Positions 23,386-34,710 of a DNA stretch of 64,000 nucleotides are shown one piece after another. The stretch comes from Erythroxylum novogranatense. Lineage: Eukaryota > Streptophyta > Magnoliopsida > Malpighiales > Erythroxylaceae. Both the position numbers and the translations under genes were made by a program. Positions within the stretch are counted from its first letter, which is position 1. Each line of letters opens with the position of its first letter. Where the stretch lies: positions 35,137,540 through 35,201,539 of the forward strand of contig CM057233.1 in assembly GCA_029891385.1 (NCBI GenBank), in the 5' to 3' direction. A model generated the notes under the pieces. It had not been told where the DNA came from and did no database searches. It was given only the letters and a program-made list of their open reading frames with translations.

Positions 23386-24292
23386 CGAATCCAGTTTTTC
23401 ACCATTTTCAATCCAACTCTTCCAATCCATTCAAAACATAACTCATATATATTCCAAATTTACACTCATACATCATTTCCAACTCAACTTCAACCCATAT
23501 CATTTACAAATCATCCGAAATATGTTCCATATTCGAAAACCCTAAATCAAGATATACTTAACCCAAATCTATCACTTTTCACACTTAAACACGTAAATCA
23601 TTCAACTAGTTAAGAGGAAAGAGGTTTAACTTACTTGATTAAATTTTCAGAAACCTTAAACTCTTCATGGATTTGCCAAAACCTTTTTCTTCTTCTCTTT
23701 TTCTTTTTCTTCGACGGTTCCTCTTCCTCCTTTCCCTTTCCACGGCATCTTCATTTCTTTTTCTCATTTTCAAACCCAATTTTCCCCTTTTATAATTTAC
23801 TAACTTATGCAAAGTCCATTTTGGCCCTTCCTCTAACCTTAAGCCTTATACTCATAGGTATCTTGCCCAAATTGCCCCCATACCACATTGTTATAAATTT
23901 TACTATTTCAATTCAGCAATTCCGACACTTAGGGACTGAATTGCACTTCAATTCTTTCAGAATCACTCACTTCCATGCCTGTCAAATTTCCAATTCGCTC
24001 AATTCATCTACTTTGACTTTCATAAATCTTTCCAAAATTCAATAACGAAAATCCCTAAATTATGGAGTTAATTGGAATGTCCATAGGATAGTCATTTTTA
24101 GTATCGAAAATCTCATCGGTACTCACATTGCAATAATCGACAGAATTCACATAAATCACTCTAAATTCATATTTCTCACAAAAAACACCCAAGCCGGGAC
24201 TTGTCACAAGTGCATGTACAGTTTTGTGTATAAAAACACGACCCAATCCAAATCTACTATTTTATCATTCCCATCGTTGACAGGATGCTACA

Positions 24293-27072
24293 ACACTAGA
24301 TCAAATTGTCCTAACTAGACACTTCATTGTTAGTTGGCCAGACCTTTGAGGCATATTATCCCCAAAAAGCAGGTACTAAATCTTTACTTTATCACCTTAG
24401 GAGCTAGAACTCCCTTGAACCTGAAAAGAAGTAACGTTGCAATTTTGATGAGTTTGCAAACTCAGTGAATGAACCATCATTGATATGCTTACTTATATCA
24501 AAATATAACAAAAAGTATATGGTTTAGTTTACTAAGTACATCATAAATAAACAATTCAATCACATCATAGTCTAAATCGATTTAAAAAATTCAGTATTTT
24601 ACCTCAGTTCAATAAGGCATGTTAGAAAAATTATTTATTACATATAAGGATGAATATGAAATGCACATGTGACTCCACTCTTTTTTATTTTTTTGTGATT
24701 GAGTGCCTATACTGTTTCATATCTATCGTAGATACCAAGCTCATTTCTATCCCATATCTATTATGGATACCGAGCTCATTGTATCTGAGCCTGAGGCTCT
24801 TTATCACATTTTTTAGGTCAAAGCTCTCTTTCACACTTTGGTTACTCTAGTCACAATGCCTTTATTTGATCATACATTTTGATGTATGAGATGTAACAAT
24901 TCACATTTCATGCTTTCAAGGCCTTTCGCTCAATGTACTCATATAACTTATCAAGATCTTCGGATCCAAGTTTGGAATTCAACATTCAATTAATCACATG
25001 TTCCATATTCACAAACAATTATAGAGCACTTCCAATACATTCCTAAATATCAAACTCCTCAGACTATCAATGTCTGAAATTATCACAATCACATAATCAT
25101 GATTCAATAACTAAAATTTAAATAAAACAAATCAATTAGAATGAGAGAACAAATAGGTTGGCTCATATAATTCAAACAGAAATACATATATAATTGAGAT
25201 TGCACATCTAGGTCAACTCACGGTATGCTTCAATAAGCTATTGCCTTGACGATCCAGCAATGTCTGGGTGTTGACGATCGACTTGAATGTCTATAGTCAT
25301 GTAATACAAATATGGCACACACATCATTAAGTTATTCAATAAAATGAATATATGCTCATGCAAATATATATGTGTGATGTTCCATGCATACTCAATTGAC
25401 TTTCCGGGTTTGTAACTTTATACAAAGACCTTAATCCATTCCTAATCCATCCATCATACATTTATTCAAATTCCCATTCATGCTACCTTCATGTTCTTTA
25501 ACATTCATTTACCTATTTAGGTTTATCTTGGCCCTAATTAACTCCAAAGACACCAAATTAGAGTGACTTATCATCATTTGTTTCAATAATTGCATAAAAC
25601 TAAGCTCATCATTCTAAGGCATTGCCCATGGTCATAGGGGGGCTTTCCCATGATCATGACAAAACATAAACATCCAGGCCATGATCATGCACTAAATACC
25701 ATAATCGTGATAAAACTTAAAATGACTAGGACACGATCGTGCACTTGGGGGCCACAATCATGCCTTGCATTCTTCCCTCACTCTTTCACGAATTCATCAA
25801 CCCTAAAGACATATCAAATACTTCCTACTTTCCACAATTCATACCTTTATATACAACTTCAATTCATGCAAATTCAACTAAAATATTAGCTATATAAATC
25901 TTATCAAAACCCTACTTATTTGGTCATACACCATATATCATTATACATGTAACCCTAACTTTGTCAAATTGAAAAACACTTCAATACCATCCCTCTTTAA
26001 TATAACCTCACACTCATTTATACTTCAAATCTTTACCTAAACCATCCATACAATCCACTATTTTCAAGTATCAAAAGCAAACCAAAAACCCTCCATTCAT
26101 CCATCAAATTCCATAAAAACTTCATCATCAATACTATATGCAATATATCCCAATTCAATCCTCATGAATGTTATGCTAACATATATATCACAATAGATTG
26201 ATAAATCACTTATTTGTTTAACTCAAAATCTCCTCAATCATCAAACTAAATTCTCCCACCAAACATGCAAGGATGAAGCATATTCCAACCATAAGATGAA
26301 AACATAAAAGGGTTTTAACCACAAGATAAAGACAACAAGATTTTGGAGTGACAAAGTGTAGGATTTTACCAAAATCTTAAGGTTGGAAGGGTTGTGTATT
26401 GGTGTCGATGGTGAGAAGAAGAAGAAGAAGAAGAGAGCATGTGACGAAAAACAAAAGAAAGATGGTCTTTCATGTGTAGAAACCGTGGTTGTAGGTCTGT
26501 GGTGAAGGAGTGACCACTTTTCATAACACTTGTCATGCTAAGATTCAAGCCATATGTCTTACACTTTAACTACCAATTGTCACTTGATTTTTAGTTCATT
26601 TGTCACATAGTTTCCTAAGCCATTCGTCACCTAAGTATACCACCATTTTTCACTCATTTATTTAAGTCATTTGTCACTCTATTACTAATACCACGTGTCA
26701 CCATTTTATAGGCCTAGTCATCTTAGATTCCCTGTATTAATTTGTCTTGCCATTTGATATTTTCTTATACTAGGCGCACATATCACTTCATCAAACACCC
26801 AATTTTAACAACAAATTACCAATTACTAATTATAATCCATCAAAACAAAATTCAAGACATAATCAACACACAGGTGCATCATAATCAGTTAAAACCTTTC
26901 ATACCCTAGGATATGTCAATTGAGTACGTATATTATCTTTACAGTGTCTCTAAATCATGATCATGTGTGTATACGAATATGATGTATGCAAATGAAATGC
27001 AATTCATATATTCTCATATGATATGAATCAATCTAACAATTAAATCCTTGCATGTAGAAACCGGCTATTACA
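24293..27072 (-). repeat. LTR E: old gypsy-type LTR fragment
   Basis: Minus-strand start TGTAATAGCCGG at 27072. It keeps worn versions of the shared modules: a three-way-junction-like segment (about 24446-24500, GAGTTTGCAAACTC and ACCATCATTGAT), a GTGATTG/TAGTCAC-closed stretch (24696-24860) with GAGCctgagGCTC, and a palindrome array (25645-25760). It is more diverged than other LTRs here. LTR D is inserted in it. No coding sequence is seen; there is a GAA microsatellite near 26413-26431. Confidence 0.7.
25645..25760. repeat. Palindrome array of LTR E (CATGATCATG/CACGATCGTG)
   Basis: Perfect palindromes CATGATCATG at 25649-25658 and 25680-25689 and CACGATCGTG at 25732-25741, with worn relatives CATAATCGTGAT and CACAATCATGCC between and after. 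The place in the LTR is similar to that of the CpG arrays in other LTRs. Confidence 0.7.
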
Positions 27073-27299
27073 CTCAGTAAGGCATTCCATTAGTTTATTT
27101 GTAATACATTCTTTTTCTCCTAGAAGCTCATTTTGAGTTGCCCCTCCATTCATGAAGCTAACCCTTATCTTTTCTTCACTCTCGAGTTGTGTCGACTTAG
27201 CTTTCATTTTAACAAGGATTCCCATTAACTTATCTTCCAAAGTTAATACAACAAAGAATTGACCTTGAGGAAGCCATAGCCAATCTAAGAACTCCAAAA

Positions 27300-27690
27300 A
27301 TGTCAGCTGCCCCAGATTTGACTCAAAAGCTTTTATACTTCACTTTTCCAAATTTTGCTAAACATGTTACTTTTGAGCTTAAGTCTGGCTTAATCCATAA
27401 TTTTCCTAACTTTTATGGTTTTATAGATGAGGATGCTCATAATCATCTCAAGGAGCTCAATGTGGTCTAACTTAGCATAAATCCTCCAAAGGTGACAAAA
27501 GAGCAGATTATGTTGAGAGTCTTTTCATTTTCATTAAAGGATTCAGCAAAAGACTGATTTTTTATCTGCAAGCAAGGAGTGTAAGCACATGGATCAAAAT
27601 CAATATGGTATTTTAGAGAAGTAATTTCTAGCATTAAAGATAGTCAATATAAGGAAAGAGATTTGTGGGAGAAAACAACATGATAGAGAA
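27300..27690 (+). pseudogene. gag: Athila/Tat-type gypsy gag fragment
   Basis: A broken fragment of a Ty3/gypsy gag of the Athila/Tat type. Readable pieces are FELKSGLIHNFPNFYGF, EDAHNHLKELNVV, a stop, FSFSLKDSAKD, a stop where Trp is usual, then after frame changes STWIKI and NIRKEICGRKQ. The usual family pattern is a LPNFxG..EDPxxHLKEF..VC box followed by AKDWLYxL and IRKEICGI. Nothing of its pol or LTR is recognised nearby. LTR E is inserted just upstream, or the left part was lost. The open frame on the opposite strand at 27040-27297 spans the LTR E edge and is not a gene. Confidence 0.75.
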
Positions 27691-28078
27691 TGTAAGGTTC
27701 CCATCATACATCTTATACATAATATATATCAAATATATGCAACGAAAAAATAAAACGGAACCTCAAAAAACATATCTACTCATGCATATAGATATAGAAA
27801 ACAAAAACGTGAAATGTAAGATGTTTACATACCTTTCTGACAATCTCCTTTATTCCTTGCCATCTCTAATGAAAGTCCACACAAAGATAGAAGGATGAGA
27901 CCTCACTAAGAGATGGTTAGAATTCTTTCTTTGTGCGAACAAAGATAAGAACTCTTGTAAGAGTTAGAGAGAAAAAGAGTGTGTATGTAAGAAAGAACCT
28001 TTCTTTCACTTGTATCTTACACAATATGCACAAAAATCATCTCCATTTTTTTACACCATTTGGCCTTCCATAACCCCC
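27691..28078. other. Unassigned AT-rich spacer
   Basis: Lies between the Athila/Tat scrap and the copia LTR. It begins near TGTAAGGTTCCCATC and could be a worn LTR piece, but no second copy is in the window to prove it. No coding potential is seen; the open frame at 27665-27898 is short and without motifs. Confidence 0.35.
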
Positions 28079-28222
28079 TGTTGAAGTTATGTAAATAAAG
28101 TGCCCTAGAAAGCAAGTGTATTTACATGTAACTTAATTTTGTTCCAGTTACAGTTTTATAATGAAAATAATTAATAATAATGAAACAAAAGAGTTTGGTT
28201 TTATATGTATGGGCATTATATA
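28079..28222 (+). repeat. Element H 5' LTR, left piece
   Basis: Starts TGTTGAAGTT, pairs with the AACA end of the right piece (52400-54325), and stops at the ATATA duplication of element B. Confidence 0.75.
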
Positions 28223-29167
28223 TGTAACATCCCATCCCTGATGGGAAGTGTAAATTGGTCAATTGGGACAGGCTAGTTGTTTGCATTGCATATTTTGAAT
28301 TAAACATTTATTTTGACCTCTAATTTTAGAGGAATGAGTCAATTGGCACATGCATTTATGTGTACATGCATTCATGGCATTTTCCCAGCTTTTTATTGGG
28401 AATATGATATGATTTGTGATTGTGATGGGATTTGTGAAAACGATATGATTTATGATTTATTGGGAATTATGGAACATTTGGGTCTGAATAGTTGAATTGA
28501 AAATGTTTTAGAGTGACCGTCAATTGATAATGACCCTTAGGCATTTTTCTGGAAATTCGGGAGAAAAAGTCCAAACCGGAAAATCCTCCGAGTGACGGAC
28601 CGATCGATTTTATAGGACTGAAATGACTGTCTAATGGCCATGGAAAAATTAGATTTGTAATTTTAGGAATTAATATGACGAGCCATTGAAATTTGGAGAA
28701 GAATTGGACTGGGAACGAAACTGAAAAGAGAAAGAGATTTAAACGTATTGTGAGGAAAAAGACAAGAGGCTTAATCGTTTAACCTTTAAATACCTTAGTT
28801 TTACAACTTGGCATAAAACTTCGCCTTCCTCCTAGGGCTTACGATTTTTCTTCCACCAATTGATTTTGATCCTCCTCCATGCGCGATTCTTGCTTGCTTC
28901 TTCTTCCTTGGGTAAAGCCAAGCTTAAACCCTAAAAATTTTGAGGTTTGGTGTGATTTCGGGAGAGACCCGTGGATGTTGAAGGGGTTTGGAGGATTTTC
29001 GAAAGATTTGAAGATTCGAGGCTCGATTTGGTAAGTGATTGGCTTTAATGTTGTTATTTGTTAGTTAATGCATTCATGGGTTTGATTGTGAAAGGTTGGG
29101 GTAGTTATGGTTGAGTTATGACTAGTTTTAGTGAGAGAAATGGGAAAAATGCGTCAGAGAAGACGAT

Positions 29168-29385
29168 CGGGGCTTCGCACGTCGCGACGTGCGCTGAGGG
29201 CCTCGTCGCGACGAGTAAATAGTTACTCACCGCGGCGAGCTCGGCTGGACGTCGCGGCGAGCGTGTAATTATACGCCGCAGCGAGTCCATTGCTTTTGCA
29301 TCGCGGCGAGCTTAAATGAAGGTGTTCGCCGCGGCGAGCGACCCTTTTTACGCCACGGCGAGGAGTCTATGGTCGTGGCGAGGGG
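29168..29385. repeat. CpG palindrome array, element B 5' LTR
   Basis: About nine 12-14 bp words in 215 bp. Perfect palindromes are CACGTCGCGACGTG (29178-29191) and CTCGTCGCGACGAG (29202-29215), followed by ACCGCGGCGAGC, CGTCGCGGCGAGC, CGCCGCAGCGAG, TCGCCGCGGCGAGC and others. Confidence 0.85.
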
Positions 29386-30325
29386 CAATTTTCTGAAAGA
29401 GTGTGTTTTAGTTTTTGGGGCATAACTAATAGTGTAGACCTCCAATTGAGGTGATTCTTGATTTGTTATGATCTAGAAATTGAGGTCTACAATTGAGGAA
29501 AAGAAAGAAAGTATTGAATGAAATTTGAGAATAGGTTCTATTACAACCTAGGGGTTGTTTATTGATAATTGAGATATAATTGTGAGATTTCTGAATTTAA
29601 GGAAATGCTATTGGGATTTTAGAAACTGATTTTAAAGGGTGAATTTTGATCTAGAGAATAGTGACACTGAAATTGAGGTTTTTCTTGAGAATATCCAAAT
29701 GAGTATGACTTGGTAAAATTGACTGAATTTTAAAATTGGAATTGGTGGAGTTCCGTGACATGTCATTGAAATGAAATGAGTCGTTATTGATCAATTGAGT
29801 GAAAAGTTAGTTTTTGACAACAGAAAGTGGAAATTGGGAATTAGTGCCGGGAAGGTCATGAATAGGCAACGTACATCTTTTATTTCAGACATGTGCATGA
29901 TTGAATTATTATGATTGTGCATTTAGTAATGAATGGCTATTTGATTGTTATAGAGGCACCGTTGGATCGTTATTCCACGAACAGTGCTGAGACTTCCAGG
30001 CAGTAGCTTGGAAGCGCAGGTGAGTAAACTAGTTGGTTTCTCAACCTATATGTGTTTAATATTACGCATTTATGCCATGTGGAGTTAATGGAGGGTTATA
30101 TGTGTTTGCTTCTGATTGATTTCGGACCACGGGTGTCCGAAGTATTGGAATGTGATATCGAAGTGCTATTTGTGTGTACTGATTGTGAATGTGCAAATTG
30201 ATTAGGACTGGATTACCGGACTAAAGGTCCGAAGGAATGGGAATTGGATAATGAAATGTAAACTGATTGTAAATGTAAATTGGGACATGTGCATTCATGC
30301 ATAAAGGCATGATCAGATAATGGTA

Positions 30326-30526
30326 GTTGTGACCGGAGCAGCCAACGTATTACAGAGCTTTAAGCTCAACGTACAGGGCTTTGTGCCCAACGTATTTCAG
30401 ACCTTTAAGCTCAACGCATAGGGCTTCGTGCCCACCTTAAAAGGGAATTCAGGCCCAACGTATTTAGAGCCACAAGCTCAACGCAATGTTCCCATCACGG
30501 GGACAGTTCAGGCGCACGGTCACAAC
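30326..30526 (+). repeat. Hairpin chain, element B 5' LTR
   Basis: Closed by GTTGTGACCG and CGGTCACAAC. Inside are GAGCtttaaGCTC, GGGCtttgtGCCC, GGGCttcgtGCCC, GAGCcacaaGCTC and GTTCCCatcacGGGGAC, with AACGTATT linkers. Confidence 0.8.
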
Positions 30527-30688
30527 AACGTAATGAAAATGAAAAGTGTCACATGTGCATTGCATATATGAATGATTAAATGTGGATAGTGTGAAAGGCG
30601 AAATGTCTATAATTATGAAATGACAGCACATGTGATATTTCTGAAAGTGATAATATGTGATAGTCTGTGAATTGTGTGAATATACATG

Positions 30689-30742
30689 AGTTGAGTGAAC
30701 CATCGATGATGGTTTCTCACTGAGTTCGCAAACTCAGCCAAC
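30689..30742 (+). repeat. Three-way-junction motif, element B 5' LTR
   Basis: GTTGAGTGA ... TCAGCCAAC with inner ACCATCgatGATGGT and GAGTTcgcAAACTC. The outer stem is weakened by two changes. Confidence 0.72.
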
Positions 30743-31167
30743 ATTGCAAATATTTTTCAGGACTTGAAGAGTACCCCGTTAGAGAAACGGGAGTATGATT
30801 ACTGCAAGCAAGTCAGAGTTTAAGATCGGGATCAGTTCACGTATGCATTAGTGTTATTCTATTTTTGTATAAGATTGGTATTTCTGCAATTTCTGCAAAA
30901 TCGTACTATTATTTCAGAGGGTCCCCATTTGATAAATGTTATGATTGAAATGTGATTACTGGAATTATTTTTTGATCGAAATGTTTTTATATAAGAATGG
31001 GCCCAAGTTGTTTATTGATTTCCGCAGACGCGATTATATTTGTGTAAAAAAATGTCTTACTAAGTTTTGAACGGTTTTGACTGCTCTAGCATACCACCCT
31101 TGTGAGGCACGGGCTCGGATATCACCATCGATATCGGGTTCGGGTCTTGCGGGAGTGGGATGCTACA

Positions 31168-34100
31168 TTTATGGTATCAGAGCCCAGAAGTACAATCTTT
31201 CATAGGCATTCTGATATACGGGTCAAGTTACATGCATTTAAGTCATGTCACGGCAGACAGTGACAACTGATCCCTAGTCTAGCATATGAGTCACATGTAT
31301 GAGCCTGTATCAATTGTTTAAGTGGTTAAAAATAGTGAGGGAAATGATGATATGTTCGAAAGTGATAAATGGAAGTTGTGGATATCGTGAAAAAAATGTA
31401 TGATTCGATTTGACAAAGGAAGGTTTAGTGTATTGGTACTGATGGATATATTATGAAATACAATATCAATGTTATACCTGAGTATACCCTTAAATGTGGG
31501 ATAGATATGAAGTTAGAGTTGTGGATTAATAGAGGAGAATAGAGGCATGGTGGAAATGGAAAATTGAAAGTGTATAAACAAAGTGGATGAAAATAAAATG
31601 TTTTATGATCTATAGAAGCTATAATTGGGTTTGATTTCCACGATGAGAGTTATGAATAAGAGTTTATGACCTAAAGTCAGCAGAATAAAAAATGATTGTA
31701 CATCTATGATATTGATTTGAGTGTGAAAATACATGGGTATGACGAGATAATGAAAAGATTGAAATGTAAGACAATGATAAGGGTAGATGAAAAAGTTGTC
31801 TAGGTTCAATTGATTTGCCTATGTGAATGCACATCTGATAATAGGAGCCCCATAACAAGTGAAAATATTATTTGTTTCATATGTGTGGTAATGATATCGA
31901 AAGTCATCAGTGAATTGGTGAATAATTGCTAGTCATAGTTCTTATAGTTTGAAGTTCAATATGAGTTAGAATAAGAAATGAAAGTGCTTATAGTGACCAA
32001 ATGAGAATGAATGGAAATTGTTATATGTTAAGGATATGATTATGGCATAATCCTCACGAGCGAGGACAGTTGCAAAAAAGGATAGAGTTGTCCTACATCT
32101 GTCTCTCGATAAGATGAACTGATTTTGGTGGTATATACTTCGCTGAATTTTATTAAAGGATGTCCTGATTATATGAATTGTGGCATAATTGATCTTCATG
32201 GGATATTATGAGTTATAGCTAAAATTGATTTCCTAAGGCATTGTGTTTGGCTGACAAGAAATGTGACGACTGTTGATGAATAGAAATTCCATGAGCGGTA
32301 TTGATGAAAGTAGTGAGAAATCTTCTTTTAAAGAATAATTTCCCTGAATTGGGTTAAGTCGATCAGATGATTACAATTGAAAATTTAAACAATGAAAGGA
32401 CAAATTGGAGATAAATTTGAAATGAACGAAAAGTCATTATTGGGAGTCCTGATCCTAGTGGAGACTCATGCGTAAAAGATAGAATCTGCTACTGAGTAGG
32501 TATGTACTATGTCAATGTAAAGAATCCGATTATGTAATAGGATTATTGAACAATGAAGAGACATTAGTCGTGTTTATGAGGAGAATATCGGTTCATAAAT
32601 ATTTGTGTAAAAATGTTCGAAAAGTACAAGTGGATTTGGTGAATGTGTTATCAACCCAGTTGGTAATTATGGTAATCAATTGAAATATGTGGAAAAGTTA
32701 GTGCAAAGGAACATGTGTCAGAGTATGTTATTATGAATCTGAGAAAGTATAAGAGAATTGTTCCTCATTGGAGAAATTCGATTTTTAAAAGAGTTAGGAA
32801 AGTCAATCCAGGGTATAAGGAATTTATTATGCTACCGAAGAGTAAAGTGTTTCAATTGTATTTAGATTGGACAGTGACTATGATCATTAATGATACATCA
32901 AATGCATTTGGAGAGTGAAGAAGAATAGTTAGCATAGTTGAGGAAATTTCATATCATGAAAGTTTCATAAAAGTGAATCTTAGTTTGATCAAATAAACTG
33001 TGGATGAATTGGTATTCGAGCATAGCATATTGGGAGACTTAATGACGATAGAGATAATGATGAAATGCAAAAATTGCAAGGGACATATGTATACGGGATT
33101 TGGAGCTATTTAGAACTAGCTGTATGCTGGATACGTCCAGTAGTTGTTAAAAGTTTTCTGGTCTTAGCTAATTGACAGAATTGATTGAGGAAGAACTTGT
33201 GAATGATATGACTGATGATTGTAAAAAGAGAAATTTGAGATATTTACAATTCAAGTTTTGATGGTAGTACTTTAAATTAGAGATTTTGCAATATCTAATG
33301 AAATGTCCCAGTAAAGGTTATGATGCAATCTATTGAAATAGTGCAAAGTGGTTTGATGTGCATAGGGACAAGTATAATCTCATGGACTGCATAGTGATTG
33401 ATGACTTGAAATTTGTTATTCCAGGTATTGCTTTGGAAGTTTGGAGATTTTATTTGTATAGAAATATTTTTGAATATGTCTATGAATATGCAAATCGATA
33501 GCGATTGAGGTATTTCGGGAATTTGAAAGAATTGAAAAGGATTAAGCTATTGAGTGTTTCAAAATTAAGCTAGTGATGCGATTTAATGTATTGAACAGAA
33601 AATGTAATGGCAAAAGATCACAATTTGGGCGATAAGGTTATTAAACCTAGTGTAATTTTGAGTGCAAACCGTTGAGCTACCAAAGGGGCAAAAAGAAAGT
33701 ATTATTAGCTATTATAATTCCAAATCAGATGTGTATAAAAAGGAGTGGCAAAACCCGAATTGAGGATTTAGAATATGCGGACCTTATCAAGGAATTGAAA
33801 ACGAATCCAACTTTTAAGAAAATGATATTTTAGGATTGGATTAAGTAGTATGTGTAATATCCGCCAAAGGAACTGTTGGAGAAAACTTAAGGAACAATCG
33901 CAGCTAGTTCATTGAAAGAGAAATTGAAGGTTTAGAATGTGAAATCGAATGATTATAAGTGTGGATAACTGATAGACTTGGTTGTTGGAGATAAATGTGA
34001 AACTGATACCTTTAGAATTTATTGAGATATGAAATTGATGTATAGTCCAGATTGATTGTGGGTATATCAATTGTTTTATTGGTGATACCATTCAATAGTC

Positions 34101-34710
34101 AAAGGCAATGATTGATTGAAATAATGTTGATAAATGAAATGGATCTGTAATAGGGATTAAGAAATCCAAGTTAATGATAATGCATCGAGTTGATTATATC
34201 GAGGTTATTAGAATCTTATGAGATTAGTGTTTTAACCCTAAAGAGATGTAATCTGATAAGCGATAAATGAAATGTCTCGAAGTGTATCGCCTCGGCTAAA
34301 ACGCATAGATGGAGACAAAGGTAAATGGGGAACTGAAATTGTTATAAGTGGCCTCTATGTGATTGGGGTGTGATTAGATTGGTAAGTCAGTCTAAAACCT
34401 AAAAGATGATTCGGATTCACAAAGTGTTACTTGAACAGGATTAGGAAGTATTGTGATGATTTGATATATGTGTTATTGATACCAAAAGTGAAAAATTGCG
34501 AGTAATCATGAGGAAATAGTTAAGACAGTGTAAAATTTGAGAAAAATAAAAAGAGTGATCGATTGTATTGATTTCAGTTAATTGGCAGAATTGGTCATGT
34601 AGTGAAATAAGTGTGAAACAGTATGTAAGCGATCGAAACAATTCCCCTTGCCTTTCTGATTAATCGTAAATGAAATTTCGAGGACGAAATTTATGTTAGG
34701 AGGGGAGAAT
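31168..34710 (+). pseudogene. Element B interior: primer site, leader hairpin, decayed pol, polypurine tract
   Basis: Primer site TGGTATCAGAGCC at 31172-31184, hairpin TGTCAC/GTGACA at 31246-31265, polypurine tract at 34696-34710. Between them is worn Ty3/gypsy pol. At 32800-32910 the translation reads KVFQLYLDWTVTMIIND, matching the RT segment [17 protein letters not shown] of element A with the catalytic pair lost. At about 33430-33520 it reads ALEVWRFYLYRNIFE, matching the RNase H segment [15 protein letters not shown]. No gag or integrase is recognised. The RT scrap is nearly the same in F, so the copies descend from an already dead master. Confidence 0.8.
31246..31265 (+). repeat. Leader hairpin near primer site, element B
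   Basis: TGTCACggcagacaGTGACA, 6-bp stem and 8-nt loop, about 60 nt after the primer site. Shared with F (16001-16020) and C (44760-44779). Confidence 0.7.

Larger units (their letters stand above)
21957..24292 (-). repeat. LTR D: gypsy-type LTR, interrupted by element A
   Basis: On the minus strand it starts TGTAGCATCCTGTCAACG at 24292. It shares motifs with the other gypsy LTRs: a CpG array (23212-23385), a donor-like region decayed to ATGAGT (about 22960), and hairpin arrays. Its far end lies left of element A, outside the window. No primer site or polypurine tract is visible, so it is either a 5' LTR or a solo LTR. Short open frames within it (for example 23263-23613) have no domain I recognise. 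Confidence 0.75.
30020..30760 (+). other. Intron-like interval in element B 5' LTR
   Basis: AAGCGCAG|GTGAGTAA at the left and AAATATTTTTCAG|GA at the right, 741 bp. The 3' LTR copy (50845-51585) is the same length. It encloses the hairpin chain and three-way-junction motif. Inferred, not proven. Confidence 0.45.
28223..31167 (+). repeat. Element B 5' LTR (2.95 kb)
   Basis: Runs from TGTAACATCCC to GGGATGCTACA. It carries a palindrome array, donor-like GCAG|GTGAGTAA, hairpin chain, three-way-junction motif and acceptor-like TATTTTTCAG in that order. Confidence 0.93.

Noticed and set aside
26413..26431. GAA microsatellite; also T-run at 14578-14592 and TA run near 59085-59107
   Set aside because: Ordinary simple repeats common in plant intergenic DNA; no further meaning seen.
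27040..27297. 85-residue minus-strand open frame
   Set aside because: It spans the end of LTR E and its flank, opposite to the readable gag scrap, and has no motif I recognise.
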